Shown: in pieces, positions 45,687 through 54,555 of the stretch
Layout: each line of letters starts with the position of its first letter
Position numbering within the stretch: position 1 is the first letter of the stretch
Origin: Paenibacillus cellulosilyticus
GTDB lineage: Bacteria > Bacillota > Bacilli > Paenibacillales > Paenibacillaceae
NCBI RefSeq assembly: GCF_003182255.1
Contig: NZ_QGTQ01000013.1
Location: 62,001 to 126,000, forward strand
DNA length: 64,000 bases
Direction: 5' to 3'
Program-made: the position numbers and the translations under genes
The notes under the pieces: model-generated
Told to the model about the DNA's origin: nothing
The model's database searches: none
Seen by the model: only the letters and a program-made list of their open reading frames with translations

Positions 45687-47054
45687 CTATGGATAAGTTC
45701 CCTTAAACACTGCATTCACCTGTGACGCAATCTCTTCGAAAGCTTCCTTCACTGGTTTATTGCCAAGGAAAATATCGTCAATTGCAGGACTTAGAATCAA
45801 ATTGATCTGCTCAATGTTGCGCAAATAGTAGTCGAACGAGTTTACGCCGTTCTCATACGTCTGCCGCATAACAGCGTCCTCGTAGCCGTCCGGATGACCA
45901 GGCTTGACCGTCGCCCATTTGGCAATGAGCTCCGGCTTCGTGTAATAGTCCTTGAGCAGCGGCATCCAGAGGCCGCTCGCATACATGTCAATGGCGTGCT
46001 CCGCATCGAGCAGCCATTTGTACAGCAGCCATGCTTCCTTCGGATGCTTGGATGTGGCTGACATGACGATTGGTTCACCGAACTGAATCGTCGTGCTCTT
46101 CTTCAGCTTGGGCAGAACACCTACTCCGAAATTTACTTTGGCCGCGGCTAGATCCAGTTGAATCCACTGGCCGTCAATGTTCATCGCAACCTTTTTGCTC
46201 TGAAGAGACAGCGTTGGCTCCGGTATATTTTTCGTCTCAATAGGTGAAGGCGCAACATGATGGACATAAATCAAATCGACCATCTTCTGCACCGCATCGA
46301 TAACGGCCGGATCATCGAGATTCAAATGGCTGCCGTCTGCCGCAATCATGCTGGCATCGTTGGAAGGTACGAACAAATGCCACAAGTAGGTTGGAAGCCT
46401 TACGCCATATTGCTTGATATGTGCAGGATCGAAGTTGGCGCTTAGCGCGTTGTTGCCATTACGGTCAAACGTCAGCCGCTTGGCCGTCGTGACGAACTCG
46501 TCCCATGTCCATGCATCCTCCGCTTTGACTGGCGGCAGCGGGACGTTCGCTTCTTCGAACATGTCCTTGTTGTAATAGATCGCGAACGATTCCTCGGTTA
46601 CTTTGACGCCGGCAATTTTGCCTTCATCCCAATACATGACGGCATTCGGAATAAGCGTCTGCTCATTCACCTCAGGATCAGCATCCATGAACTCCTTCAG
46701 GTTGTGCAGCTTGCCCTGCTCCGCCCATTGCAGCGCCGACTCCTTGTGCAGCAGGAATACGTCCGGTGCTTTGTTGCTCGCATACAGCGTCGTCAGCTTC
46801 GTCGCGTAATCGCCCGGGGCATAGATGCTGCTGACATGGATGTTCGGATATTGCTCCATAAACTTCGCAATCATCCGCTCTTGGGCAGCCCGTTCGTTCG
46901 CCGTTCCCCAGAACGCATAGGACAACTCGACTTTCGGCTGCCCTGTCGCTGAAGCGGGCTGACTTGCCGCAGCCTTCTCTGAACTACCTTCTGGCTGGCA
47001 GCCGGCAGCAAGCAGCAGGACGCTTAATAACAGCAGCAGCGGTCCCTTCTTCAT
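45687..47054 (-). CDS. Extracellular sugar-binding lipoprotein of a sensor operon
   Basis: A 455-residue solute-binding lipoprotein: signal peptide KKGPLLLLLSVLLLAAGC with the lipobox LAAGC at about 15-19, then a type 1 sugar-binding fold (LSYAFWGTANERAAQERMIA, GDYATKLTTLYASNKAPDVF). Its ATG overlaps the kinase stop (ATGA), so translation is coupled. No permease follows. It may therefore act as a ligand receptor for the kinase rather than in transport (inference). Confidence 0.88.
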   Translation of the reverse strand: MKKGPLLLLLSVLLLAAGCQPEGSSEKAAASQPASATGQPKVELSYAFWGTANERAAQERMIAKFMEQYPNIHVSSIYAPGDYATKLTTLYASNKAPDVFLLHKESALQWAEQGKLHNLKEFMDADPEVNEQTLIPNAVMYWDEGKIAGVKVTEESFAIYYNKDMFEEANVPLPPVKAEDAWTWDEFVTTAKRLTFDRNGNNALSANFDPAHIKQYGVRLPTYLWHLFVPSNDASMIAADGSHLNLDDPAVIDAVQKMVDLIYVHHVAPSPIETKNIPEPTLSLQSKKVAMNIDGQWIQLDLAAAKVNFGVGVLPKLKKSTTIQFGEPIVMSATSKHPKEAWLLYKWLLDAEHAIDMYASGLWMPLLKDYYTKPELIAKWATVKPGHPDGYEDAVMRQTYENGVNSFDYYLRNIEQINLILSPAIDDIFLGNKPVKEAFEEIASQVNAVFKGTYP

Positions 47055-48907
47055 GCGCTGGCCCCCTCCTTCATCATGCTCGTTTCTTGAAATGTTCCCA
47101 TCTGAATAACAATTCGTGTCCCTTGTCCTTCTGTGGAATAGATATCGATACCGTAGCTGGCTCCATACAGCAGCTTAATCCTCTTCTCGACGTTCGCCAT
47201 GCCTGTCGAGCGCACTTTGCCAGACCTAATGCCATCGATATGCTCTCTTGAAATCCCAACCCCATTGTCCTCAACGGAGAAAATGACGCGATCCTCGTCG
47301 ATCCAGCCTTTGACCGCAATGATGCCGCCTTCCTCCATCTCAGCAAGCCCATGGATGATGGCATTCTCAACGAATGGCTGAAGGAACAGCTTCGGTACAT
47401 TCATATTATGAAGTCGTTCATCCACCTCATAGGTGATGGTGAACAGATTCTCGAATCGAGAAGCCATTATATACATATACTTGTCCAGCCAGCCCAGATC
47501 GGTCTGCAGCGGCCATGTCTCGTCCTTATTGCGCGTTGTCGTCTGCAGCATCTCGGCAAGGCTAAGCATAATGCGGCTCATCTCAGTCTGATTGTTCTCC
47601 ACGGCAATCCAATACAATGTCGTAAGCGTGTTATATAGAAAATGTGGGTTAAGCTGCAAATTGAGCGCCATCAGCTCCGCTTCTTTTTGCCGCAGCAGGG
47701 AAGCATAGTTCTCCTCAATGAGCGTCTGAATGCGTACATTCATCCCGTTAAAGGTTCGGACGAGCTCGCCAATCTCGTCATGTCCGCGTTCAGGTACATG
47801 AACCTGGAACTGACCGCGTTCCATCATCTTCATCGCTTTACGCAGTCGGATGATCGGCTTCGTAATCATAATCGACAGCAGATAAGCAAGAATAGCGGAA
47901 ACGATCAGCATAATAGCAAGGAACACGATGGAATACGAACGTATCGCCTTCAGCTCCTGCAGCGCATCGGCAACCGGCACCTCAATATACGAGATCCAGC
48001 CCGTGCTCTCCATCTGACTGTAGCTGATCAGCATTTTCTGCCCGTTAATTACTTGCTGCATGCTGCCGCGCTTATTCACCGCCGCCGCATCGAACCATGA
48101 AGGCTTCCGCTCCGCGATTGGGTCGCCTGCAGAGCTGACGACGGAGTCGCCGTCCTTGTTCAGAATGCCGTAGGACAGATGCGTCAAGTTGCTCTTCTGC
48201 GCATATTCAGTGAACAATCTCCCGATGAATTCAGGTGTTAAGCTGACCATCAGCACGGGCCGTTTGATGCCTTGCGGCATGGTGCGGAAGATTCCCTTCT
48301 CATCGATAAAGGTCAAATTGAGTTCTTTCACGGCTGAGATGAGCCGATCGAACTCGAACGACAGATCGTTCATCCCCTCTTCTTGGAAGGTGTCTGCATA
48401 CGAATACGTCGGAACCCAGGCCAAGTCGCCTTGGCTCTCAATGGAAGCTCGATACAGCTTGGAAGAAAAGAAATTATCCGGCGCAACGAACATCCGCACC
48501 GTGTTGCCGAACGTAAATTCAGGCGTAACGATGAAGGAAGAATAAATGTCGTCGCTGCCGAAATATTTGAACAAAATATTCGTGATCTTACGATCTGCAA
48601 TAACGAGCGACTCGCTATCGTACGATTTCACATCAATAATGGCCTGGTACAGCTCATTGTCAATCGGGAGCACTTCGCTCTTGTCGCGAATGTCTCGCAG
48701 CTTCTCGTCCAGCAGCTGGTTGTTGTTCATCACAACATTGCCTAGACTCTCCTGCACGTTCCGCAGCATGTTGCTGGCGCTAATCTGATAGTAGGTGAAG
48801 CCGAGTATAATTATAATGAAGCTGACGAGTAAAAAATAAGATATAAACAGTTTAAGACGGAATTTGACATTACCTGTCCATTCCGTCATTTGTCTAAATA
48901 TAGGCAT
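47051..48907 (-). CDS. YesM-type sensor histidine kinase
   Basis: A 618-residue membrane kinase. Two helices (about 17-40 and 300-325) flank a large extracellular dCache-like sensor. HAMP (about 325-380, MITKPIIRLRKAMKMMERG) follows, then the His_kinase domain with phosphoacceptor in NLQLNPHFLYNTLTTLYW and ATPase boxes FVENAIIHGL and DNGVGISREH. It phosphorylates the regulator encoded 21 bases upstream in the same operon. The stop overlaps the start of the binding protein. Confidence 0.93.
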   Translation of the reverse strand: MPIFRQMTEWTGNVKFRLKLFISYFLLVSFIIIILGFTYYQISASNMLRNVQESLGNVVMNNNQLLDEKLRDIRDKSEVLPIDNELYQAIIDVKSYDSESLVIADRKITNILFKYFGSDDIYSSFIVTPEFTFGNTVRMFVAPDNFFSSKLYRASIESQGDLAWVPTYSYADTFQEEGMNDLSFEFDRLISAVKELNLTFIDEKGIFRTMPQGIKRPVLMVSLTPEFIGRLFTEYAQKSNLTHLSYGILNKDGDSVVSSAGDPIAERKPSWFDAAAVNKRGSMQQVINGQKMLISYSQMESTGWISYIEVPVADALQELKAIRSYSIVFLAIMLIVSAILAYLLSIMITKPIIRLRKAMKMMERGQFQVHVPERGHDEIGELVRTFNGMNVRIQTLIEENYASLLRQKEAELMALNLQLNPHFLYNTLTTLYWIAVENNQTEMSRIMLSLAEMLQTTTRNKDETWPLQTDLGWLDKYMYIMASRFENLFTITYEVDERLHNMNVPKLFLQPFVENAIIHGLAEMEEGGIIAVKGWIDEDRVIFSVEDNGVGISREHIDGIRSGKVRSTGMANVEKRIKLLYGASYGIDIYSTEGQGTRIVIQMGTFQETSMMKEGASA

Positions 48908-48928
48908 CGGTCGGGTAGCCTCGATTCA

Positions 48929-50542
48929 TCAAGATGAGAACATGCGGCGAAACTCGTCCGGCGGATAGAGATACAGCTTTTTGAACACCTTGTTGAAATA
49001 TTTAATGTCCTTATAGCCAACCTGCTTGGCAATGTCCGAAACCTTCAAATCCGATTGCAGCAGCATGCTGCGCGCCTTCTGCATGCGGCTTTTGACGAGG
49101 AAATCCGTAAACGATTGGCCAAAATGATTTTTGAACAAGATGCTGAAATACGATGAGTTGTAATAAAACCGCTGTGCGACCGTTTCAAGCCCCAAATCCT
49201 CGTGCAAATTGTCCTCCAGGTACTCCTTACACTTCTGCATAATGAGCTCGCTTCGCGAAGACTTGTCCTTCTTCATCTGCACGATAATATCACTGAGCAG
49301 CTGAACGGCAATAACGACAGTCTCGCGCAGCGTATCCGCTTCCATGATCTCACGGTCGATCCGGTCCGCAATCTGACGATGCATCTCATCACCGATGACA
49401 AGCTCCGCCCGCTTCATACAGGTAAGCAGCAGCTGAATCGCACTGCATTTCATCCGGAAGGGTGTCGGGTAGCCTGCTGCAATCCGCTCCATCATGGCTC
49501 GAAGCGCGTCGCAAGCCTGCTCCAAACTTCCGGCAGTTACGGCTTCTTCTAGTGCTGTCGTGTCTTTGACCGCAATCATCGACGTTGGCGCCTGACGAAG
49601 CAGCTGCTCAAGTTCTTTCGCTGCAACCCACATGCCCTCTGGCGAGTAATAAAGATGCGCCAACGCGCTCTTCGCCGAATCGCAGCAATTGCGGATGTCG
49701 CGCTCCAAGCTCATCGTATCCAGGCCGATGCCTACACCAACTGAACGGTTATAGATGCCTTCAAGCTGCGAGAGTGAAGTACGCAGGCGCGCAAGTCCCG
49801 TTTGGCTCGATTCGTGGTCTTTCCATTCGATGACGGTATAGAGCCGTTCCCTCTCATGCTCAGGTGAAAGAACGAGCGTATTCGCATAAGGAGCTAGCGA
49901 CTGCGTAATCGCGCGCTTCAGCATGCTTCTCCACTCGCGGTCGCTGTCCTTCGTACTGCCGGACTTCGTCTCCGCGATCAGAACCGTTCCATGCCCCGCG
50001 AATGTCGTATGACTGCGAAGCTCGATTTGTTCGGATACGGATAGCTCCTCTGTCATCCATTTATAGACGAGATGCTCAACATAAACAGGTTTCGTATGCG
50101 CCAGCTGATTCGTGAGGCTTTCCGCCTCTGTATGATGACTGATCTCTTTGGCGATCTGCTTTTCCAAGTCTTCTAATAGCGGCTGAAGATGATCCGTGCT
50201 CACTGGCTTCACAAGATAATCATTTGCGCCTAGCCGCAGCGCTTGCTGTGCTAAACCAAATTCGTGGAATACGCTTACAAAAATGACTTTGGTTCGTCGT
50301 TTCAACGAAATCGTGTTCAGCGACTCCAGAAATTCCATCCCATTCATGAGCGGCATCTGAATATCCGTGAACACGATATCCAATGCTCGGCTCTGCGTCA
50401 TCTCCAGTGCTTCTTTGCCGTTCTTCGCTTCGTGAACGCGATAGTCCGGACGCAACGACCGCACCAATGCGGCCAAACCGCGCCGTTGCTTTGGTTCATC
50501 GTCAACGATCAACACTTCAAGTCCGCTTGTTGCTGCTGGCAT
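48929..50542 (-). CDS. YesN-type response regulator, AraC family
   Basis: A 537-residue regulator. The receiver (about 8-125) has LIVDDEPKQRRG, phosphorylated Asp in DIVFTDIQMPLMNGMEF and Lys in YLVKPVS. A long middle region (about 130-430) precedes two AraC helix-turn-helix units (LGLETVAQRFYYNSSYFS and SDIAKQVGYKDIKYFNKVF). It is the first gene of a regulator-kinase-binding protein operon. AAGGAG lies 12 bases before the ATG. Confidence 0.93.
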   Translation of the reverse strand: MPAATSGLEVLIVDDEPKQRRGLAALVRSLRPDYRVHEAKNGKEALEMTQSRALDIVFTDIQMPLMNGMEFLESLNTISLKRRTKVIFVSVFHEFGLAQQALRLGANDYLVKPVSTDHLQPLLEDLEKQIAKEISHHTEAESLTNQLAHTKPVYVEHLVYKWMTEELSVSEQIELRSHTTFAGHGTVLIAETKSGSTKDSDREWRSMLKRAITQSLAPYANTLVLSPEHERERLYTVIEWKDHESSQTGLARLRTSLSQLEGIYNRSVGVGIGLDTMSLERDIRNCCDSAKSALAHLYYSPEGMWVAAKELEQLLRQAPTSMIAVKDTTALEEAVTAGSLEQACDALRAMMERIAAGYPTPFRMKCSAIQLLLTCMKRAELVIGDEMHRQIADRIDREIMEADTLRETVVIAVQLLSDIIVQMKKDKSSRSELIMQKCKEYLEDNLHEDLGLETVAQRFYYNSSYFSILFKNHFGQSFTDFLVKSRMQKARSMLLQSDLKVSDIAKQVGYKDIKYFNKVFKKLYLYPPDEFRRMFSS

Positions 50543-50849
50543 GATGCGATCATCTCCTTCGACTGCTTGATCCGTTGAAAGAATCTACTCTTATTGTATG
50601 TTGAATCCATTTCATTGAAAATGCACAGAAGGGTGAAAATAATTGGAAAGGTCGACTGTTATTAGATCGTCATACCATCTATTAGCGGATGAAGACCAGA
50701 CCGATACTCTATCTGCGCTGCATTCTATACATTCGTGTGAATAACACAACAAACGTCCGTCTCTACGAGAACAGTAGGTTTATTTTCGATGATCCTTTCG
50801 AAACATGCAATAGTATGATTTTTAGAAAATCGGACTTCCTTTATAAGAA

Positions 50850-50871
50850 AACGCCCCTTGGAAGGGGCGTT
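50850..50871 (-). terminator. Terminator of the sigma factor operon
   Basis: AACGCCCCTT and AAGGGGCGTT form a perfect 10-bp stem, with TTTCTTAT on the minus-strand exit. Confidence 0.75.
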
Positions 50872-50902
50872 AGATTTATAGTGCTGATTGTTGCATCCAT
50901 AC

Positions 50903-51856
50903 TTATTTGGTTACTTCGACGACTATCGTATCTAGGAGTCTTCCTTTTACATAAGGAAGCAACCGCCAGCGCCCTGCCTCAGGCAGTTCCATTGTGGTGA
51001 TGGTATGTCGGTCAGCACCATTCAATTCACCATCCAATGCATTCGCTGAGCTAATCGGATTGGAGGAATATACATCGATGATCTTGTCTGTACCTTGTTT
51101 TACTGCTTTAACCTCGAAAGGCCCGTTAAGAAGATCTTCGTCCCCCCAGAAATGCCACATATATTTCTGAGGTTTGTTAGCTGTGAACCCGGCATCAATG
51201 AATCCGACCTTTTGCTCTACGCCGCGCATCAGATAGGCTCCCGACCTGAATTCGGGCGAAACATCCCATGACGGCTCCTCTATTCGCAACTGCACGCTGC
51301 CATAAGGTCGATCATCCAATAACACCTGCAGCTCCCACATCCCCTCTAGCGGCAGCGCGAAGCTGACAGTATATCGTTCCAATCCCGAGTATCCTGAGCT
51401 GGGCTTCGTAATAACCTCACTAGACACCTCCTCCGCCGCTCCTGTCAATAGATGTACTGCACGGAGAGTTAATGTTCTGCCCATGAAGGTTTCTAACGGT
51501 TCTTCAAAATGAATCATATAGCCTGCAATTTCACCAGCTCTCGCATTCGGTTCTGGGTTTAAGGTAAATAATAGACGATCATTCTCATAATAAGAATTTT
51601 GTACCGCGGTCCCACTGTATCCTGTAGTTGTCGATTCACTCCATGGAAGAATCTCCACCTTACTGAGAAATAGCAGCCCAATACCAAGCGATGCAATGAC
51701 CAACGGGACACATATGTTTCTTAACATTGGAATACTTCTTCTATTCTTCCTACCTGTACGCTGCAATACATTTTCCTTGAACCTCGCTGTGAACCGATTA
51801 CTGGAAAAAGGCGCTTCTGCCATTTTGTGAGCCCAATCTGGTTTTTCCTCGCTCAT
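50903..51856 (-). CDS. DUF4871 membrane protein, possible anti-sigma factor
   Basis: A 317-residue protein. A cytoplasmic N-terminus of about 45 residues (FSSNRFTARFKENVLQRTG) precedes one membrane helix (about 49-70, ICVPLVIASLGIGLLFLS) and a large beta-rich extracellular domain resembling the DUF4871/YhfM type. It starts 4 bases after the sigma-factor stop. Placement and topology suggest that it holds or senses for the sigma factor; no zinc-binding anti-sigma motif is seen. Confidence 0.75.
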   Translation of the reverse strand: MSEEKPDWAHKMAEAPFSSNRFTARFKENVLQRTGRKNRRSIPMLRNICVPLVIASLGIGLLFLSKVEILPWSESTTTGYSGTAVQNSYYENDRLLFTLNPEPNARAGEIAGYMIHFEEPLETFMGRTLTLRAVHLLTGAAEEVSSEVITKPSSGYSGLERYTVSFALPLEGMWELQVLLDDRPYGSVQLRIEEPSWDVSPEFRSGAYLMRGVEQKVGFIDAGFTANKPQKYMWHFWGDEDLLNGPFEVKAVKQGTDKIIDVYSSNPISSANALDGELNGADRHTITTMELPEAGRWRLLPYVKGRLLDTIVVEVTK

Positions 51857-51859
51857 ACT

Positions 51860-52411
51860 CTACACCTCCTCACGAGATAGTATCCCGCTCATATATTTTT
51901 TAGCTCGATGTGATCTCGATTTAACCGTTCCTTCTGATACTTTCAACAGACTAGCGATTTCTTTATGCTTAAGACCATAATGATAATCAAGCACTAATAC
52001 CTCTCTATATTTGCGAGGGAGCTGCATAACTGCATTCCAAACAGTTACGTTAGCGAGTCTGTCCATAACAACCTGTTCCGCAGCTGGTGCGGTTCCGCCC
52101 ATCCATTTGTCGGTTAGTGTTACCTTACGGATGAAGGCGCTTTGCAAATAATGCAGCGCTTTGTTTCTCGTGATCGTTAATAACCAGCCTTTGACCGAGC
52201 TATTTCCTCGAAAATCGTACAATCCGTTATATGCGGCTATGAATACCTCTTGTGATATGTCGTCGGCAACATCAGATCGCTTCGTAATGAAATAGGCAAA
52301 GTTCCACACGTCATCCCCGAACGTATCCATTAATTCACGAAGCACGACACTCCGATCATAGCCATGCGCCAAATGCTTTAAGTAATCCCATTGTTCCGTC
52401 ACAGCCTTCAC
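51860..52411 (-). CDS. ECF-type RNA polymerase sigma factor
   Basis: A 183-residue sigma-70 group IV protein. Region 2 reads DDVWNFAYFITKRSDVADDISQEVF (core binding, -10 recognition), region 4 reads LPRKYREVLVLDYHYGLKHKEIASLL then KVSEGTVKSRSHRAKK (-35 recognition). Start at GTG 52411 or the GTG three codons later. It is co-transcribed with the DUF4871 gene. The trigger is unknown. Confidence 0.92.
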   Translation of the reverse strand: MKAVTEQWDYLKHLAHGYDRSVVLRELMDTFGDDVWNFAYFITKRSDVADDISQEVFIAAYNGLYDFRGNSSVKGWLLTITRNKALHYLQSAFIRKVTLTDKWMGGTAPAAEQVVMDRLANVTVWNAVMQLPRKYREVLVLDYHYGLKHKEIASLLKVSEGTVKSRSHRAKKYMSGILSREEV

Positions 52412-52482
52412 CCCACTTAATAAGACCGAAGAATATACGTATTGGTTCCATATTTCAGGAAAATTACTTCATTGCATATACG

Positions 52483-52519
52483 GGTTAGATACGGGAGGGC
52501 CATCCATTACGGATGGTCC
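52483..52519 (+). repeat. 37-bp inverted repeat, left copy
   Basis: Begins GGTTAGA, continues CGGGAGGGCCATCCATTA and ends CGGATGGTCC. It matches 54502-54538 in reverse complement at 35 of 37 positions. The internal CCATCC/GGATGG can fold as a hairpin. The two copies bound the kinase-creatininase pair. Confidence 0.85.
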
Positions 52520-52522
52520 AAT

Positions 52523-52553
52523 ACAAAAACCGCCACTTGGCAGCAAGTGACGG
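52523..52553 (-). terminator. Terminator of the kinase/creatininase operon
   Basis: CCGTCACTTG and CAAGTGGCGG (one mismatch) form a stem followed by GTTTTTGT on the minus strand. Confidence 0.75.
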
Positions 52554-52578
52554 CAGCATTAACTACTATGTGCTGTTT

Positions 52579-53565
52579 CTAAAATCCATCGATTACAGAT
52601 ATTCCTCTCGCAATGCGCATTGTGCTGTCCCGCAAGAAATCCCGTGTCCACTCATCCGGCTGACTTAAATCCCAGCTCCGATGCATGCCAATGACGACAA
52701 TAATCTCACGAAGTCTCAGGAACAGCTCCAACTGCTCCCTCCAGCGGTCAGGCATATGAAGACCGGCAGCTGTGTATCCACGTTCGAAATGCACCATGAA
52801 CTGTTCATACTGCTCCTTACGTTTGGACTTCGAGTCTTCCCCGAATACATACAATAGATAATAGAGCTGGATCGCGATGTCCTCGATATACCAGCTGTAC
52901 TGGCATTCATCGAAATCGAAGAGCGTTATACCCGCAGCTTCATCAACCATGAAATTACCTACACTAATATCGCCATGTATTAGACCAAAGGTTTGTGCTG
53001 TAACCGACAAGCTAGACAATTCCGTTCGAATTGCTTCAAGAGCTTGAAGAGCTGGATGCTCTTGCGGCAAATAATCGTTAGCTCGCAGCAGGTATTCATT
53101 ACTCTCCCATGTATGACGTTTAACCGAAGGCTCATACTGCATGGAAAGCTTATGAAGACGGCTCGTTATACGCCCGCATTGCTCATAAAGGGTGGGGTTA
53201 TCGAGACATTCCGGATATCCGATTTTGCGACCGGGAGCGAATTGGAAGGAAGATACGTAGAAATTGATTGACTCTCCTTCTATTCGTTCAAAATCTAGTC
53301 CGGCAGCCGAAGAAATTGAATTGGCTACCGATAGTCCCTTGTCCGCTAGATAGCGGACCCAGTCGATCTCAGCGGCAAGTCCTTCTGGTGAGCGCAGCGT
53401 ACCCGGCGTGAAGCGTAAAATATATTTTACACCTTCACGGATATAGGTATAGATGAAGTTCTGAAAGCCTCCAATGAAAGATAATTCACTAAAGCTGACA
53501 CCAAACCGCGCTGCGCCAGCTGTTACATGCTCGTCCAATAGCAATTGCTTTATTTTAGGATCCAT
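52579..53565 (-). CDS. Phosphotransferase of the APH/choline-kinase family
   Basis: A 328-residue kinase-like protein. The catalytic loop FGLIHGDISVGNFMVDEAAG has the H-G-D-x-x-x-x-N motif, and TLFDFDECQYSWY supplies the metal Asp (DFD). The N-terminal lobe has YILRFTP for ATP. It belongs to the APH superfamily, which phosphorylates small hydroxylated molecules, including homoserine, choline and antibiotics; the substrate is open. AAGGAG lies 4-8 bases before the ATG. It lies 44 bases after the creatininase-like gene. Confidence 0.87.
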   Translation of the reverse strand: MDPKIKQLLLDEHVTAGAARFGVSFSELSFIGGFQNFIYTYIREGVKYILRFTPGTLRSPEGLAAEIDWVRYLADKGLSVANSISSAAGLDFERIEGESINFYVSSFQFAPGRKIGYPECLDNPTLYEQCGRITSRLHKLSMQYEPSVKRHTWESNEYLLRANDYLPQEHPALQALEAIRTELSSLSVTAQTFGLIHGDISVGNFMVDEAAGITLFDFDECQYSWYIEDIAIQLYYLLYVFGEDSKSKRKEQYEQFMVHFERGYTAAGLHMPDRWREQLELFLRLREIIVVIGMHRSWDLSQPDEWTRDFLRDSTMRIARGISVIDGF

Positions 53566-53609
53566 GTGCTCTCCTTGATCTCGTTGGATTCATTTCGTAA
53601 AGATTCAAG

Positions 53610-54269
53610 TCAAACTTCCGTTTTCCGACGATAGCCTTCCTCGAGGATTTGTTTAAGTCCCTCTGTTCTCTTCTTAATAAACACGCTCCAGAAAATCTCG
53701 CCTTTCTCGGCCAGCTCTTCCGGTGAATAGACGCCTTCCTCAAACCTCCCCCAGCAGCCATCCTCCGTCAGCTTGTCCCATCCCATATAATCGGCATAAA
53801 GACGATTGTCTGACGGGACCTCTGAGCCCATGGATTGCGTCTTGACTAAATCAGGACAAAGCCACATTGCCGTACACACGGATAACAATCCGCCGTGAAT
53901 TTCGTTTAGTCCTGTTAATCCCGCCGCTGCTACCGCTTCTTCCCATGCAAGATGATTATGATGGTTTGCGGTAATTACGATAATTTCGGGGTATTTGTAA
54001 TTGATGTGTTTAATGAATGCGCCTTCCCAATAAGAGCCTCCATGCCCGGTGCAGACCACAAACTTACGAAACCCTTGTCTGACTAAATTGCAAACAATGT
54101 CTTCTAACATTGCGGTTAGTATGTTCGGGCTTACGGTGACAGTACCTTTGAAATTGGCATGCTCCTCCGAAGTATTGAACGGAATGGCAGGCAGCACATA
54201 GGCATTTAATTCGCGTCCGTATGCAGTCGCATATAATTCAGCGATCAACGTATCTAGATGCATAGGCAA
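53610..54269 (-). CDS. Creatininase-like protein with degenerate metal site and no clear start
   Basis: Creatininase-family amidohydrolase (219 residues from TTG 54269). The family's N-terminal block is encoded upstream of this start: the frame stays open to 54398 and reads TAILSVGATEQFGPYLPMHL, so the gene is 5'-extended but has no ATG, GTG or TTG there. The first metal block normally reads TEQHGPH; here it is TEQFGPY, and HAGE is HGGL. VCTGHGGSYWEGAF keeps the G-H-G-G motif. Loss of several metal ligands suggests an inactive or altered enzyme, or early decay. It is the first gene of a pair with the kinase. Confidence 0.7.
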   Translation of the reverse strand: MPMHLDTLIAELYATAYGRELNAYVLPAIPFNTSEEHANFKGTVTVSPNILTAMLEDIVCNLVRQGFRKFVVCTGHGGSYWEGAFIKHINYKYPEIIVITANHHNHLAWEEAVAAAGLTGLNEIHGGLLSVCTAMWLCPDLVKTQSMGSEVPSDNRLYADYMGWDKLTEDGCWGRFEEGVYSPEELAEKGEIFWSVFIKKRTEGLKQILEEGYRRKTEV

Positions 54270-54501
54270 ATACGGCCCAAATTGTTCCGTAGCACCAACG
54301 GATAGAATAGCCGTATCTATCCCGCTATCCCTAAGTTCTTTTGTTGTGTTTCTGTAGCTGAGTATACGAACACCCCTAACGGTCGTTTTCTGTACAATCT
54401 ACCAAATTGTACTATATACCATCAATAAATCACTATATTATTCGATCGTTTACTTCCAAATCATTATAAATAAATGATTGAATGCGAGAGAAACTATGAA
54501 A

Positions 54502-54538
54502 GGACCATCCGTAATGGATGGCCCTCCCGCCTCTAACC
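54502..54538 (-). repeat. 37-bp inverted repeat, right copy
   Basis: Reverse-complement partner of 52483-52519. It lies directly after the cytochrome oxidase subunit I stop, where its hairpin (CCATCC/GGATGG) could also end that transcript. Confidence 0.85.
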
Positions 54539-54555
54539 TTATTCTTCTCTCTCTA

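Noticed and set aside
50689-51000. Plus-strand 103-codon frame
   Set aside because: Overlaps the terminator and the end of the DUF4871 gene; no ribosome site.
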